DNA of 28,164 bases from an uncultured Clostridia bacterium (lineage in GTDB: Bacteria > Bacillota > Clostridia > UBA1381). The notes beneath the pieces were generated by a model. It did no database searches. It saw nothing but the letters and a program-made list of their open reading frames with translations, and was not told the DNA's origin. The translations under genes were made by a program, and so were the position numbers. Shown piece by piece: positions 1-7,650 of the stretch. Position 1 is the first letter of the stretch. The number at the start of each line of letters is the position of its first letter. The stretch covers positions 1 through 28,164 of the forward strand of contig CAJUFV010000152.1 of NCBI GenBank assembly GCA_910585795.1, written 5' to 3'.

Positions 1-140
1 ATATGTACATAGCAGTTGCCAGAAAATATATACTGAACGCCGCTCGAAAGAGTGATAAAATGCTTGAGCCGTATGACGGGAAACTGTCACGTACGGTTCT
101 TAGAGAGGAAAGGGGCAGTAATGCCCCCGACCTACTCGAC
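1..140 (+). mobile_element. 3' end of a group II intron (partial)
   Basis: This is the last part of a self-splicing group II intron; the 5' part and any intron-encoded reverse transcriptase lie before the window. A canonical 34-nt domain V is at 66-99, followed by domain VI and a 3' end reading CTACTCGAC at 132-140. The terminal AC fits the AY rule of group II introns. The domain V sequence (GAGCCGTATG start, ACGTACGGTTC end) and the CCGACCTACTC end resemble the chloroplast-like bacterial class. Base 141 is exactly a codon boundary of the VirB4 reading frame, which supports the splice site. The frame happens to stay open through these 140 bases, so a naive gene call would start the ATPase inside the intron. 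The class assignment is from memory of family sequences. Confidence 0.9.
66..140 (+). ncRNA. Group II intron domains V and VI
   Basis: Domain V (66-99) folds as expected. An outer stem pairs 66-74 with 91-99 and includes the conserved G-U pair (68/97). There is a 2-nt bulge (A89, C90), then an inner stem 75-79/84-88 capped by a GAAA tetraloop at 80-83. The catalytic triad AGC is at 67-69. Domain VI pairs 103-108 with 131-137 and leaves A134 bulged as the branch point, 7 nt from the intron end. Its upper stem is 112-116/123-127. All active-site elements visible here look intact, so the intron is probably still able to splice if its 5' part is complete. Confidence 0.9.
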
Positions 141-1040
141 TATGCACCACTTATTAAAAAGTTAGGGGGACAGGTCATAGAAATGTCCACTACATCAAAA
201 AACCGTATCAATGCTATGGAAATGAGCAGAGAATATATAGACGGAGAAAACCCGATTGCTTTAGAATCGGAATTTGTGATGTCAGTATGTGAGCAGGCTA
301 TCGGCTCCGGAAAAATTGACGCACGCGATAAGTCTATCATTGACCGTTGCACAGATAATATTTTCAAAGATTATTTATCATATAAAACAGATGTACCGCC
401 CACGCTTGTAGATTTTAGAAATGATTTACTTAAACAGCCTGAACTGCAAGCAAAAGATATTGCGCTTGCATTAGAATTGCTTACAGAGGGTAGTTTGAAT
501 ATTTTTGCACAGCAGTCTAATGTTCAGATAAATAATCGAATTATGTGTTTTGATATTTCTGCTCTTGGTGAACAGTTGAAACCTATCGGACATACAATAA
601 TGCTCAATAATATTCTTAACAGAGTGATAATAAATAGAATGAAAGGCATATATACCCGTATTTATATTGATGAAGCACATTTGTTATTTGCAAACCCATA
701 TAGCGCACAGTTTTTGGCGAAAGCGTGGAAGCGTTTTAGGAAGTATGGCGGTCTTGTAACGGGAATTACGCAAAACGTTGAGGAATGTTTGAACTCTGAT
801 ACCGCAAGACTTATGCTTGCAAACAGTGAATTTTTGCTGTTACTCAATCAGGCAGCAACTGACCGCGCCGAACTTGCAAAAATACTCAATATCTCAGATA
901 CACAAATGAGTTATATAACAAACGCGCCCGCAGGACGCGGCTTAATAAAGGTCGGTGGCTCAATCGTACCGTTTATAAATGACTTCCCGACTGATACGGA
1001 ACTCTATAAGCTGATGAGTACGAAACCGGGCGAAGAATAA
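141..1040 (+). CDS. VirB4-like conjugation ATPase, second exon (C-terminal part)
   Basis: This is the C-terminal 299 residues of a VirB4/TraE-type ATPase that powers the type IV secretion machine of conjugative elements at the inner face of the membrane. Exon 2 opens with YAPLIKKLGGQVIEMS, which matches the region after Walker A in Firmicute VirB4 proteins. Walker B is RIYIDEAHLLF, with its DE at exon residues 177-178. The following TGITQNVEECL is the usual downstream VirB4 motif. The Walker A region and N-terminus lie upstream, beyond the group II intron that ends at base 140. An ORF start at base 3 would lie in intron sequence and is not credible as the gene start. A terminator hairpin follows. 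The function is well supported by the family; activity depends on intron splicing. Confidence 0.9.
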   Translation, partial: YAPLIKKLGGQVIEMSTTSKNRINAMEMSREYIDGENPIALESEFVMSVCEQAIGSGKIDARDKSIIDRCTDNIFKDYLSYKTDVPPTLVDFRNDLLKQPELQAKDIALALELLTEGSLNIFAQQSNVQINNRIMCFDISALGEQLKPIGHTIMLNNILNRVIINRMKGIYTRIYIDEAHLLFANPYSAQFLAKAWKRFRKYGGLVTGITQNVEECLNSDTARLMLANSEFLLLLNQAATDRAELAKILNISDTQMSYITNAPAGRGLIKVGGSIVPFINDFPTDTELYKLMSTKPGEE

Positions 1041-1047
1041 AATACAT

Positions 1048-1080
1048 AGGCGGCGGTGAAAATCGCCGCCTTATTTTTTT
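1048..1080 (+). terminator. Rho-independent terminator after the VirB4-like gene
   Basis: An 8-bp GC-rich stem (AGGCGGCG at 1048-1055 with CGCCGCCT at 1064-1071) closes an 8-nt loop and is followed by a T-rich run at 1072-1080. It sits only 17 nt before the next start codon, so it may act as a partial terminator that lowers expression of the downstream conjugation genes. Confidence 0.85.
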
Positions 1081-1096
1081 ATGAGGAGGTAAGCAG

Positions 1097-1300
1097 ATGA
1101 AAAAATATAGAGTAACTATATCCGAAACTTATAAGAAAACGGTTGAAATAGAAGCTAATTCGCGCGATGAAGCGGAGGAAATAGCGTCAGATGGTTGGTT
1201 ACATAAAGAGTATTCTTTGGACGGAAGTAATTTTGATGATGTTAAATTTAATGTCATAGAACTCAAAAACCGTGAGCCTGAAAGATGGGGTGAACGATAG
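1097..1300 (+). CDS. DpnD/PcfM-like small protein
   Basis: This 67-residue acidic protein begins MKKYRVTISETYKKTVEIEA and continues NSRDEAEEIA. That is the pattern of the DpnD/PcfM family (a short beta hairpin followed by an EA-rich helix), which is commonly found in conjugative elements and whose biochemical role is not known. The ATG has a strong GAGGAGG site about 7 nt upstream. The stop codon shares one base with the GTG of the NlpC/P60 gene, so translation is likely coupled. Its place between VirB4 and the cell-wall hydrolase marks it as part of the conjugation module. The family assignment rests on motif resemblance only. Confidence 0.75.
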   Translation: MKKYRVTISETYKKTVEIEANSRDEAEEIASDGWLHKEYSLDGSNFDDVKFNVIELKNREPERWGER

Positions 1301-3666
1301 TGAGTGATTCAAAGACAAAACCTAAGACGCGGGAAAAGCCGACTACTGCTGCTCACGCGATAAAGAACGCACCAAAGACTGTAAAATCTGTCCCGTATAA
1401 TGTTCTCCGTAACGCTCCGTCCGTTATGAAAGAGCAACTTGTAAAGCAGACATCGGAAAAACTGTCAAAGGTACAACAGGACGGACAAACAGCGCAATCC
1501 CCCGAAAATTACGCAACGGATAGCATAGAAAACGCGGCATACAGCACAGTAGCAAAAATTTACAGAACAACACGGACGATTGCGGAATATAAGCTGAAAT
1601 CATATAAGGCTCGGAATGTTAAAACGAAAGAGAGATATATAATCCCCGACATTCCCGTTTCCCCGAATGTTGCGGACAATACACCGAAATTGGCGAACAA
1701 TCAGCCGAAAGCCTTACAATTAACGGACGGAAAAAGTCTGCCCAATTTGGGCAGACTTAACGAGCCTAAGACAGTAAGCAGAACTCCGAAAACAGCAGAT
1801 AATGTCAAACTTCTGTCCAATTTGGACAGAAGTAAACCTAAAACAGAAATTCGTCCCAATTTGGGACAGATTTCACCTAAAACAAAAGAAACATATACAG
1901 CCGCACAGGAAAATGCGTCATCTTCTGTTACGTCTACTCCGAAACAGAAAGCTATTCAGCAGGCGAAAGCAAAGGCACAGCAAAAAGCGGAGATTAAGAC
2001 AAAAGAAAATTATATCAAAAATCACAGCGCGGATATTGATATAAAAACTCCCAACACAGCAAGGCGCGATTATGTCCGTGATAAGTTAAAGGCTAAGTCA
2101 GAGGAACAAAAACGGTTACAGCATACAGATACGGAAATTCCAAAGACCGAAAAGGCAGACGTTATTCCTGATAAGCCGAATATAAAGACAAAGGAAAGCT
2201 ATATGCAGTCTTTACGAAGTGATAAGGCAGAGCCTGTCAAATCGGCATATAAGAATGTAACAGCGCCGAAGCAGAAAACAAGCGAGGTTGCCCGTCAAAT
2301 TCAGTCTACGTCAAAGGCAGTACATACCAAACAGCAAATGATAGCAAAGACCGTAAAGAGCAGACAAAATGTATTTAAGGCAAGCCGCACAGCAAAGAAA
2401 AAAGTATCAAAGGCGCATAAAGCCGCGGTCAAAACACAAAAGCAGGTTACGAAGCAAGCCGCGAAACAAACCGCAAAGATGGCAAAGGAAGCCGCACAGC
2501 GAAGCGCACAGGTGGCAAAAGCAACATCGCGTGTCGCGGTTAAAGTCGCGGTCAAGGTCGCACAGGCAGTCGCCGGAGCAGTAAAGGCTATTGCCGCAGC
2601 AATCGCATCAGGCGGTGCGGTGGCGGTTGTTGCAGTTGTTTTGATTATAGTAATCATTATAGCGGCTATTGTGGCGAGTCCGTTTGGTATATTCGTTTCT
2701 GAAGAAGTTACTGACGTGGGTACAATTCCATTGTCGCAGATAATCGCGGAATATAACGCGGAACTGACGCAAGAGGTTGAGGATATTGAATTATCCGTAG
2801 ACCATACTGATGTGGAAGTAATCGACAATCAGACCAATACAAATATTGTCATAGCGGTATTTGCGGCAAAGACCGCAGGCGCAGAAGATAACACCGCCCA
2901 AGATGTTGTCATATTTGATGATGTTAAGGCTGAAAAGTTAAAAGCATATTTCCGAGCCGCTAACACCGTAAATTATACGGTTGAGGAAGTCACGGTATCA
3001 GATACGGAAACAAAAAAGAAGCTGACCGTTACCATAAGCGGAAAAACCAAAGACGAGCTTATGGACTTATACGGCTTGACAGCAAAACAGCGTGAAGCGG
3101 TTGAAACTCTGCTTGAACACGGAGATGTTTTGACATCATCAAGCCACAGCTTGGCAATTACAAACGCGGATGTTCAGAATATTATAAACGGCTTACCCGC
3201 GTCATTACCTCAGAAGCGAAAAGATGTTGTCAAGAACGCCGGTTCACTTGTCGGCAAGGTCAACTATTTTTGGGGCGGTAAATCAAGTGCAATCGGTTGG
3301 GATAGTGCTTGGGGTACTATGCGCCGCGTTACTGCCGCAGGAAGTCCGTCATCAGGAACATTAAGAGCATACGGGCTTGACTGTTCGGGTTTTGTAACGT
3401 GGGCGTTTAATAACAGCGGTATGGGATATGCCGTAGGACACGGAACATACGGACAGCGCGATGCAAGCGTACAGGTAACAGCGTCCACCGTACAAGCAGG
3501 AGATTTATGCTTCTTGCCGAGTTACAGCCACGTTGGAATTGTTGTCGGTAAGGACGCAGGCGGCAATATACTTGTTATTCACTGTTCAAGCGGAGCAAAC
3601 AATGTTGTGGTATCAACAGCGTCAAGTGTTGGATTTACAGTTTTCCGCAGACCGAATTGTTATTAA
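1300..3666 (+). CDS. Membrane-anchored NlpC/P60 cell-wall hydrolase of a conjugative element
   Basis: This 788-residue protein is likely the peptidoglycan hydrolase that opens the wall for the conjugation channel, playing the role of Tn916 ORF14. Residues 1-430 are very basic, poor in hydrophobics and probably disordered, rich in K, A, Q and T. They contain four KTKExY motifs near residues 108, 193, 233 and 296, and three short NLG/NLD repeats encoded by DNA palindromes. One transmembrane helix spans about 438-466. Residues 467-620 form an uncharacterised extracellular region. The C-terminal NlpC/P60 domain shows the catalytic Cys695 in LDCSGFVTWAF, His744 in SHVGIVVG and the third polar residue near His761 in HCSSG. 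NlpC/P60 enzymes are usually gamma-D-glutamyl-diamino acid endopeptidases. No separate lysozyme domain is evident. The GTG at 1300 overlaps the previous stop; another GTG lies at 1304. Confidence 0.88.
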   Translation: MSDSKTKPKTREKPTTAAHAIKNAPKTVKSVPYNVLRNAPSVMKEQLVKQTSEKLSKVQQDGQTAQSPENYATDSIENAAYSTVAKIYRTTRTIAEYKLKSYKARNVKTKERYIIPDIPVSPNVADNTPKLANNQPKALQLTDGKSLPNLGRLNEPKTVSRTPKTADNVKLLSNLDRSKPKTEIRPNLGQISPKTKETYTAAQENASSSVTSTPKQKAIQQAKAKAQQKAEIKTKENYIKNHSADIDIKTPNTARRDYVRDKLKAKSEEQKRLQHTDTEIPKTEKADVIPDKPNIKTKESYMQSLRSDKAEPVKSAYKNVTAPKQKTSEVARQIQSTSKAVHTKQQMIAKTVKSRQNVFKASRTAKKKVSKAHKAAVKTQKQVTKQAAKQTAKMAKEAAQRSAQVAKATSRVAVKVAVKVAQAVAGAVKAIAAAIASGGAVAVVAVVLIIVIIIAAIVASPFGIFVSEEVTDVGTIPLSQIIAEYNAELTQEVEDIELSVDHTDVEVIDNQTNTNIVIAVFAAKTAGAEDNTAQDVVIFDDVKAEKLKAYFRAANTVNYTVEEVTVSDTETKKKLTVTISGKTKDELMDLYGLTAKQREAVETLLEHGDVLTSSSHSLAITNADVQNIINGLPASLPQKRKDVVKNAGSLVGKVNYFWGGKSSAIGWDSAWGTMRRVTAAGSPSSGTLRAYGLDCSGFVTWAFNNSGMGYAVGHGTYGQRDASVQVTASTVQAGDLCFLPSYSHVGIVVGKDAGGNILVIHCSSGANNVVVSTASSVGFTVFRRPNCY
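1734..1758. repeat. Perfect palindrome 1 inside the NlpC/P60 gene
   Basis: The arms AAGTCTGCCCAA (1734-1745) and TTGGGCAGACTT (1747-1758) are exact reverse complements around a single T. The element encodes SLPNLGRL in the disordered N-terminal region. It is the first of three related palindromes in 140 bp. Confidence 0.9.
1809..1833. repeat. Perfect palindrome 2 inside the NlpC/P60 gene
   Basis: The arms ACTTCTGTCCAA (1809-1820) and TTGGACAGAAGT (1822-1833) are exact reverse complements around a single T. It encodes LLSNLDRS. Relative to palindrome 1 its bases differ in both arms at matching positions, so pairing is kept although the sequence changed. Confidence 0.9.
1847..1873. repeat. Imperfect palindrome 3 inside the NlpC/P60 gene
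   Basis: The arms 1847-1859 and 1861-1873 surround a central T and share the CCCAATTTGGG core of palindrome 1. Two adjacent positions (1851-1852 against 1868-1869) do not pair; the rest do. It encodes RPNLGQIS. Confidence 0.8.
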
Positions 3667-3702
3667 ATATTTTGTCAAATTTTTTTGAATAATGAAAATT
3701 TT

Positions 3703-3731
3703 TTGACGGTAGAGATATTTCCTGTTATGAT
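3703..3731 (+). promoter_or_regulatory. Sigma-A-type promoter of the small secreted protein
   Basis: A -35 box TTGACG (3703-3708) and a -10 box TATGAT (3726-3731) are separated by exactly 17 bp. This is close to consensus. The start codon follows at 3765 with AAGGAGGT just before it. A GTCAAA/TTTGAC inverted repeat (3674-3679 and 3702-3707) overlaps the -35 box and could be a repressor site. Confidence 0.75.
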
Positions 3732-3764
3732 GAATATATCAAATAAACAAGGAGGTATCTCACT

Positions 3765-4334
3765 ATGAAAAAGAAAATATTTACACTAATCATCGCTGCG
3801 GCATTGACCGCAACAAACGCTACAGCGTTTGCGGCTGAAATTCCGAGAGAAACAACACCATTGAACAGTACAGAAGAACAGGTGTGTATCGTTGAGAATT
3901 TAATCGGTGATATTCTTGACGAAGTACAGACGGGAAAACTCGGCTACACATTAGCGGCAGGCTATGCAAATACAAGAATACGCAAGGCGGTAATTGCAGG
4001 AGAAACAAACGGACACGGTTATGGTGTTTTATCACCGATAGCGCAGAACGCAATACGCGATATGCGTGATATGATGTTAAGACCTGATGTGTACACACAA
4101 GCGGAGGAACAGTTAAAGATATTGCTTGCCGACCTCATCACCGAAGTTGAAAACGGAATGGATATGAATACCGCAATAAAAGCGGCTTATGAGAAAATCT
4201 ATCAATCCGTCAACCCATCATTCAACTATGACGAACAATTTTCACTTGACACCTGTTATCGCGATATTCCCGCCGTTGATATGGCTATGTTTACGGTAGC
4301 AAGAAAACTGCTTAATGACGCACAAAAAAAGTAA
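3765..4334 (+). CDS. Small secreted protein of unknown function
   Basis: This 189-residue protein has a clear signal peptide: KKK, then a hydrophobic run, ending near AFAAE. The mature part is about 165 residues, mostly helical in character, with the single cysteines of CIVEN and TCYRD. No family is recognised. It follows the NlpC/P60 gene but has its own near-consensus promoter and a strong AAGGAGGT site, and a terminator follows directly, so it is probably a single-gene unit. Its placement suggests it belongs to the conjugative element, perhaps an envelope factor made independently of the transfer operon; this is inference. Confidence 0.75.
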   Translation: MKKKIFTLIIAAALTATNATAFAAEIPRETTPLNSTEEQVCIVENLIGDILDEVQTGKLGYTLAAGYANTRIRKAVIAGETNGHGYGVLSPIAQNAIRDMRDMMLRPDVYTQAEEQLKILLADLITEVENGMDMNTAIKAAYEKIYQSVNPSFNYDEQFSLDTCYRDIPAVDMAMFTVARKLLNDAQKK

Positions 4335-4352
4335 TCACTTAATAAAAATGAA

Positions 4353-4388
4353 AACGGAAGATGATTGTCATCTTCCGTTGCATTTTTT
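4353..4388. terminator. Bidirectional terminator between convergent genes
   Basis: A 12-bp perfect stem (AACGGAAGATGA at 4353-4364 with TCATCTTCCGTT at 4368-4379) closes a 3-nt loop. On the + strand TTTTTT follows at 4383-4388. On the - strand a T-rich run follows from the complement of 4342-4354. It serves both the secreted-protein gene and the convergent hydrolase gene, and separates the conjugation module from the carbohydrate genes. Confidence 0.9.
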
Positions 4389-4403
4389 GTATGCGGATAT
4401 AGG

Positions 4404-7400
4404 CTACTTTTTAAATATCTCTATAACAGGAGAAGCGAGAATACCCGTATCCTTTAAAATATATTCATAGCACCAATTATCGCCCGTGCTTCGCCAAAAT
4501 TCGGGACCGACCCATTCCTGCTGTGATACATTATGCATACCGCCAAATGTATTTATGCGTGTTCCGTACAATACAAATTCAACAGTATGCTTGCCCTTTG
4601 ACAAATTATCAATATCAACAGTATATGGTGAAAAAGCTATTACGCCCCTGTCCTCACCGTCAATGCGGACTTTTATGAGTGCGCCGCGATAGTAATTAGC
4701 ATGAATTTTTAATGAGCAATCAGGCGTTTCTATTTCGGTTTTATATATAATATTGCCGCCATAGAACGGCATACCCTGACTTGTAAGAGATGAAAATCCG
4801 ATTTTATCAGTCATGGGAATAATCGTTGAAGCTGTACCCTCATTTCTTACGTTAAAATCGCCTATAATATAGCACCATTCAGTGTTTGTACGCTTACCAA
4901 AGGGGATTTTTACAATAAGCGTATTTTTGCCTATGTTAATTTTGGGCAGCGGTACGGTTTTGATGGATTTATCAACATACCATCCATCGGGAACATTACA
5001 TACAGCCTCATCATTCCATTGAATTTGCAGAGCTTCGGCATCTTCAATGGCGAGCTTTGCTCCGAGGATTTCCGTTTCGCTGTTTACAGTCATTTTTAAT
5101 GTAAGATAGTTTTTAACAGGAGTATCTTCGACAACCCATGGCTGCGCCAAAGCATCGCCTTTAGGCGGAAAACCGCATTTTCTGCGGCACTTGTTATCAA
5201 GTCTTAATATTTCCTCTTCCTGATTGAATGGCTCGTCATTTAAGGCGTATTCTGCGCGGTCAATCAACAGAACATTTGGCTCGTCACGCTTATATGATAC
5301 TTTATCCATAAAGCGGATTGTTTTATCCGGCTTACGCATATCATCTGTTTTCGGTAAAGACATAGTGCGGATATTACTGTCAAGTCTGAATAACAGACTG
5401 TCATTTGTATATAAAGAATACTCAATAACTGTTTTACCATTTTGATGCGTATGAGCGATTCCGCAAACGCTTCCGTCAAGAGTGTTATAGAGCGTAGGAG
5501 TATATTCGCCGTCAATATATATTCGTATATTTTGTGATGAGGTGTTTTCTCTGTAATCATGCCTCTTATACTCATCTAATGAAGCATGAGATATAAAGAG
5601 CCACTTGCAGTTGTTGTCCTCGCGCATATTATATACAAGGTTGTTTGTGGGTGAGCCATCGCTGTTTTTTATAGATATTGTTCTGATTTCCGAAACGGCG
5701 CTTAGAACTGAAATCTTGTCGTATGGGACAACAATACTTTTTGAATAAAGCAATTTTGCGTCTGTACATTCAACTGCGTTAATATATTGGGGACAGCTTC
5801 CTGCAAAAATAACCTTACCGCCCGATGCTTGGAATTTTTCAAGTATTTTAAGAGTAGAGCGTCTTAATGTAATACAGTCAGGAATAATTACCGCACTGTA
5901 TTCCATCTCACCTACGCATAATGTTTTATCGGTATTCTTAATTTGAGCCGGTAACAGAGCTTCACTGATAAAATCGAAATCTACCGTACCGAATAAAAGC
6001 CATTTTGTAATATCCGAGAACTTTTTATCAATTTGTTCTCTTATATCAAATGTATTTTCGGACAGTCCGAAATTTATCCAATAGCTTTCTATGGGATGAA
6101 TAACGGCAAGCTTAACAACGGGTTTACCTCGCGTCAGTGCAGTATTTAATCGCGCAAAATGGTCTTCAATATATTTGTATTCCGTATGCCATGGCGATTG
6201 ATAGCTGATTGAAGCAGGATAATCACGCTTTGCTTCTCCTGCCATAGATACCCAAGAGAGGTGAGGTACGCGAACGGTAACACCGAGAGCCGCCAGCCAA
6301 TCCCCTTGGAATTTATGACCTCTGAAATCGAAATCCCAATTTGTAACCCCGTAAAGCTCGGCTAACATTGCTTCGCGCCCGTATTGGTGAACGGTTGACT
6401 GACATTGCTTTGCGGTTGTAAGCTCAAGCCAATTACACAGCATATCAATTCCGGGAATACCAAAGGCACGGTATGACCGCATAGCCTCTCCAAGAGCCGC
6501 TGTTTGAGAATTGAGAGTTTCTTCACCCATTACATGACCTGCTAACATAAGGCTGTGATTTTTGCACCAATCGCCGCAGTTATCGGCAAAACACTCGGTA
6601 AATGTGTCGCATATGTAATCATGAAAATGGTATCGGGCTGTCGATATTTTATTATCAGGCAAATTCCATATAAGTTCAGGTAAATGCTTGCAAATGTCAT
6701 ATCCATATTTCTCAGAGAAACCTTTGGGTAAAGAAAAACTCCATGGAAGTTGCGCGTCATCTGTACTGTCGGCAAAGCTGAGAGGAATTTTCGGCTTGCA
6801 TTGCGGTTCATCAGTAAATATTGACGGAATTGTTTTGTCAAATTCATCACCGACTGCGGATTGATACGCTTCATAAGTGATTTTTATGAACTCGTCAATA
6901 GCGTCCTTATTTAAGGTGTCAACATACGTCTGATTATTATGCCACGGGGACTCATCGTGCGTATGAACATAAGCGTACCATTTTGTACCGATGGGCGTGT
7001 CGTTTTCTAAAATGGCGCGGTAGCTTTTAAGCTCGCCTTTTTCATTGAGAACAACATCAAAAACCGCGAGAAGATATTCCTTGCTGTTATTTATAGCTTC
7101 ATCAAGAGAAAAATGCTCGTGGCTGTTTTGTGAAAATATCAAGTAACGCTGACGGTATTTATGAGTTTTTGTAACATATCCGCCTGCTGCCCCTGAGGGC
7201 CATCTGTCCTCATCATAAAGATATGCAAGCATATTTTCCTGCTTTGCCTTTTGAGTGCAGAATTTAATAAGCTCCATAAATTCGTCTTTAAGATAAGGCG
7301 TGGACATACCTATCCGCGAGTGCATATGGAAACCGCCGAAGCCCATTTTTTTGAATATATCAATTTGCTCGTTAAGAATATCCTTGCCGAGTTTACAGTT

Positions 7401-7505
7401 CCAAGCCCAAAATGGAGCCGCGCGGTATTCGCTTGTAGGATTTTTAAAGAGCTTTTCGTCAAGCTCATAGGATTGATTTTGTTTATAAAGCATACTAATA
7501 TCCAT
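4404..7505 (-). CDS. Cytoplasmic GH106-like glycoside hydrolase
   Basis: This protein of about 1033 residues resembles the large glycoside hydrolases related to the GH106 alpha-L-rhamnosidase family (Pfam Glyco_hydro_106). The N-terminal barrel signature is visible as EYRAAPFWAWNCKL, GGFHMHSRIGM and LAYLYDEDRWPSGAAGG. A middle section contains GHVMGEETLNSQ and FGIPGIDML. The last 130 or so residues look like the GH2-like sugar-binding beta-sandwich typical of this group (GALIKVRIDGEDRGVIAF, GKHTVEFVLYGTR). There is no signal peptide, so it should act on imported oligosaccharides. The start is uncertain: ATG at 7505 has AAAGG only 2 nt away, and a GTG at 7520 would add five residues. The bases just upstream can pair with 7553-7567, so initiation may be controlled. 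The exact substrate is not shown; rhamnose is a guess from the family. Confidence 0.8.
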   Translation of the reverse strand: MDISMLYKQNQSYELDEKLFKNPTSEYRAAPFWAWNCKLGKDILNEQIDIFKKMGFGGFHMHSRIGMSTPYLKDEFMELIKFCTQKAKQENMLAYLYDEDRWPSGAAGGYVTKTHKYRQRYLIFSQNSHEHFSLDEAINNSKEYLLAVFDVVLNEKGELKSYRAILENDTPIGTKWYAYVHTHDESPWHNNQTYVDTLNKDAIDEFIKITYEAYQSAVGDEFDKTIPSIFTDEPQCKPKIPLSFADSTDDAQLPWSFSLPKGFSEKYGYDICKHLPELIWNLPDNKISTARYHFHDYICDTFTECFADNCGDWCKNHSLMLAGHVMGEETLNSQTAALGEAMRSYRAFGIPGIDMLCNWLELTTAKQCQSTVHQYGREAMLAELYGVTNWDFDFRGHKFQGDWLAALGVTVRVPHLSWVSMAGEAKRDYPASISYQSPWHTEYKYIEDHFARLNTALTRGKPVVKLAVIHPIESYWINFGLSENTFDIREQIDKKFSDITKWLLFGTVDFDFISEALLPAQIKNTDKTLCVGEMEYSAVIIPDCITLRRSTLKILEKFQASGGKVIFAGSCPQYINAVECTDAKLLYSKSIVVPYDKISVLSAVSEIRTISIKNSDGSPTNNLVYNMREDNNCKWLFISHASLDEYKRHDYRENTSSQNIRIYIDGEYTPTLYNTLDGSVCGIAHTHQNGKTVIEYSLYTNDSLLFRLDSNIRTMSLPKTDDMRKPDKTIRFMDKVSYKRDEPNVLLIDRAEYALNDEPFNQEEEILRLDNKCRRKCGFPPKGDALAQPWVVEDTPVKNYLTLKMTVNSETEILGAKLAIEDAEALQIQWNDEAVCNVPDGWYVDKSIKTVPLPKINIGKNTLIVKIPFGKRTNTEWCYIIGDFNVRNEGTASTIIPMTDKIGFSSLTSQGMPFYGGNIIYKTEIETPDCSLKIHANYYRGALIKVRIDGEDRGVIAFSPYTVDIDNLSKGKHTVEFVLYGTRINTFGGMHNVSQQEWVGPEFWRSTGDNWCYEYILKDTGILASPVIEIFKK

Positions 7506-7506
7506 A

Positions 7507-7573
7507 GCCTTTCTGCCCACAAATAGTAATGAAAAACTTTAACGCTTTTACCGTGGGCAGATAAGGCGTTAAA
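7507..7573 (-). promoter_or_regulatory. Competing hairpins over the hydrolase translation start
   Basis: On the transcribed strand, bases 7553-7567 can pair with 7507-7520, a 14-bp helix with one bulge. The downstream arm covers the AGAAAGGC just before the ATG at 7505. A second helix pairs 7566-7573 with 7538-7545 (TTTAACGC with GCGTTAAA). The two helices share bases 7566-7567, so they partly exclude each other. This could switch translation of the hydrolase on and off. The pairings are seen; the function is inferred. Confidence 0.5.
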
Positions 7574-7650
7574 TGGATATTTTTGTCCATGTGCGTTTTT
7601 GTTTTGCCTGCAAAACAAAAATATCGCACGGGCAATAAAATCTATTAACG
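7567..7650 (-). repeat. Long imperfect hairpin in the hydrolase leader
   Basis: The core is a 12-bp inverted repeat (7596-7607 with 7610-7621). It is extended by GTGCG at 7591-7595 pairing with CGCAC at 7625-7629, and, with bulges, out to CGTTA at 7567-7571 opposite TAACG at 7646-7650. No T run follows on either strand, so it is not a standard terminator. A separate small hairpin (AACGTGA/TCACGTT) lies at 7647-7664. It may be a structured leader RNA or a small palindromic insertion. Confidence 0.55.

Noticed and set aside
3..140. N-terminal extension of the VirB4-like ORF (from base 3 or from ATG at 60)
   Set aside because: These codons are group II intron domains IV-VI, shown by the 34-nt domain V and the branch-point helix. 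VirB4 similarity begins only at base 141.
2301..2828. 175-residue ORF on the - strand, rich in Ala/Thr/Cys
   Set aside because: It is the mirror of the Lys/Ala-rich and transmembrane codons of the NlpC/P60 gene; no ribosome site or recognisable domain.
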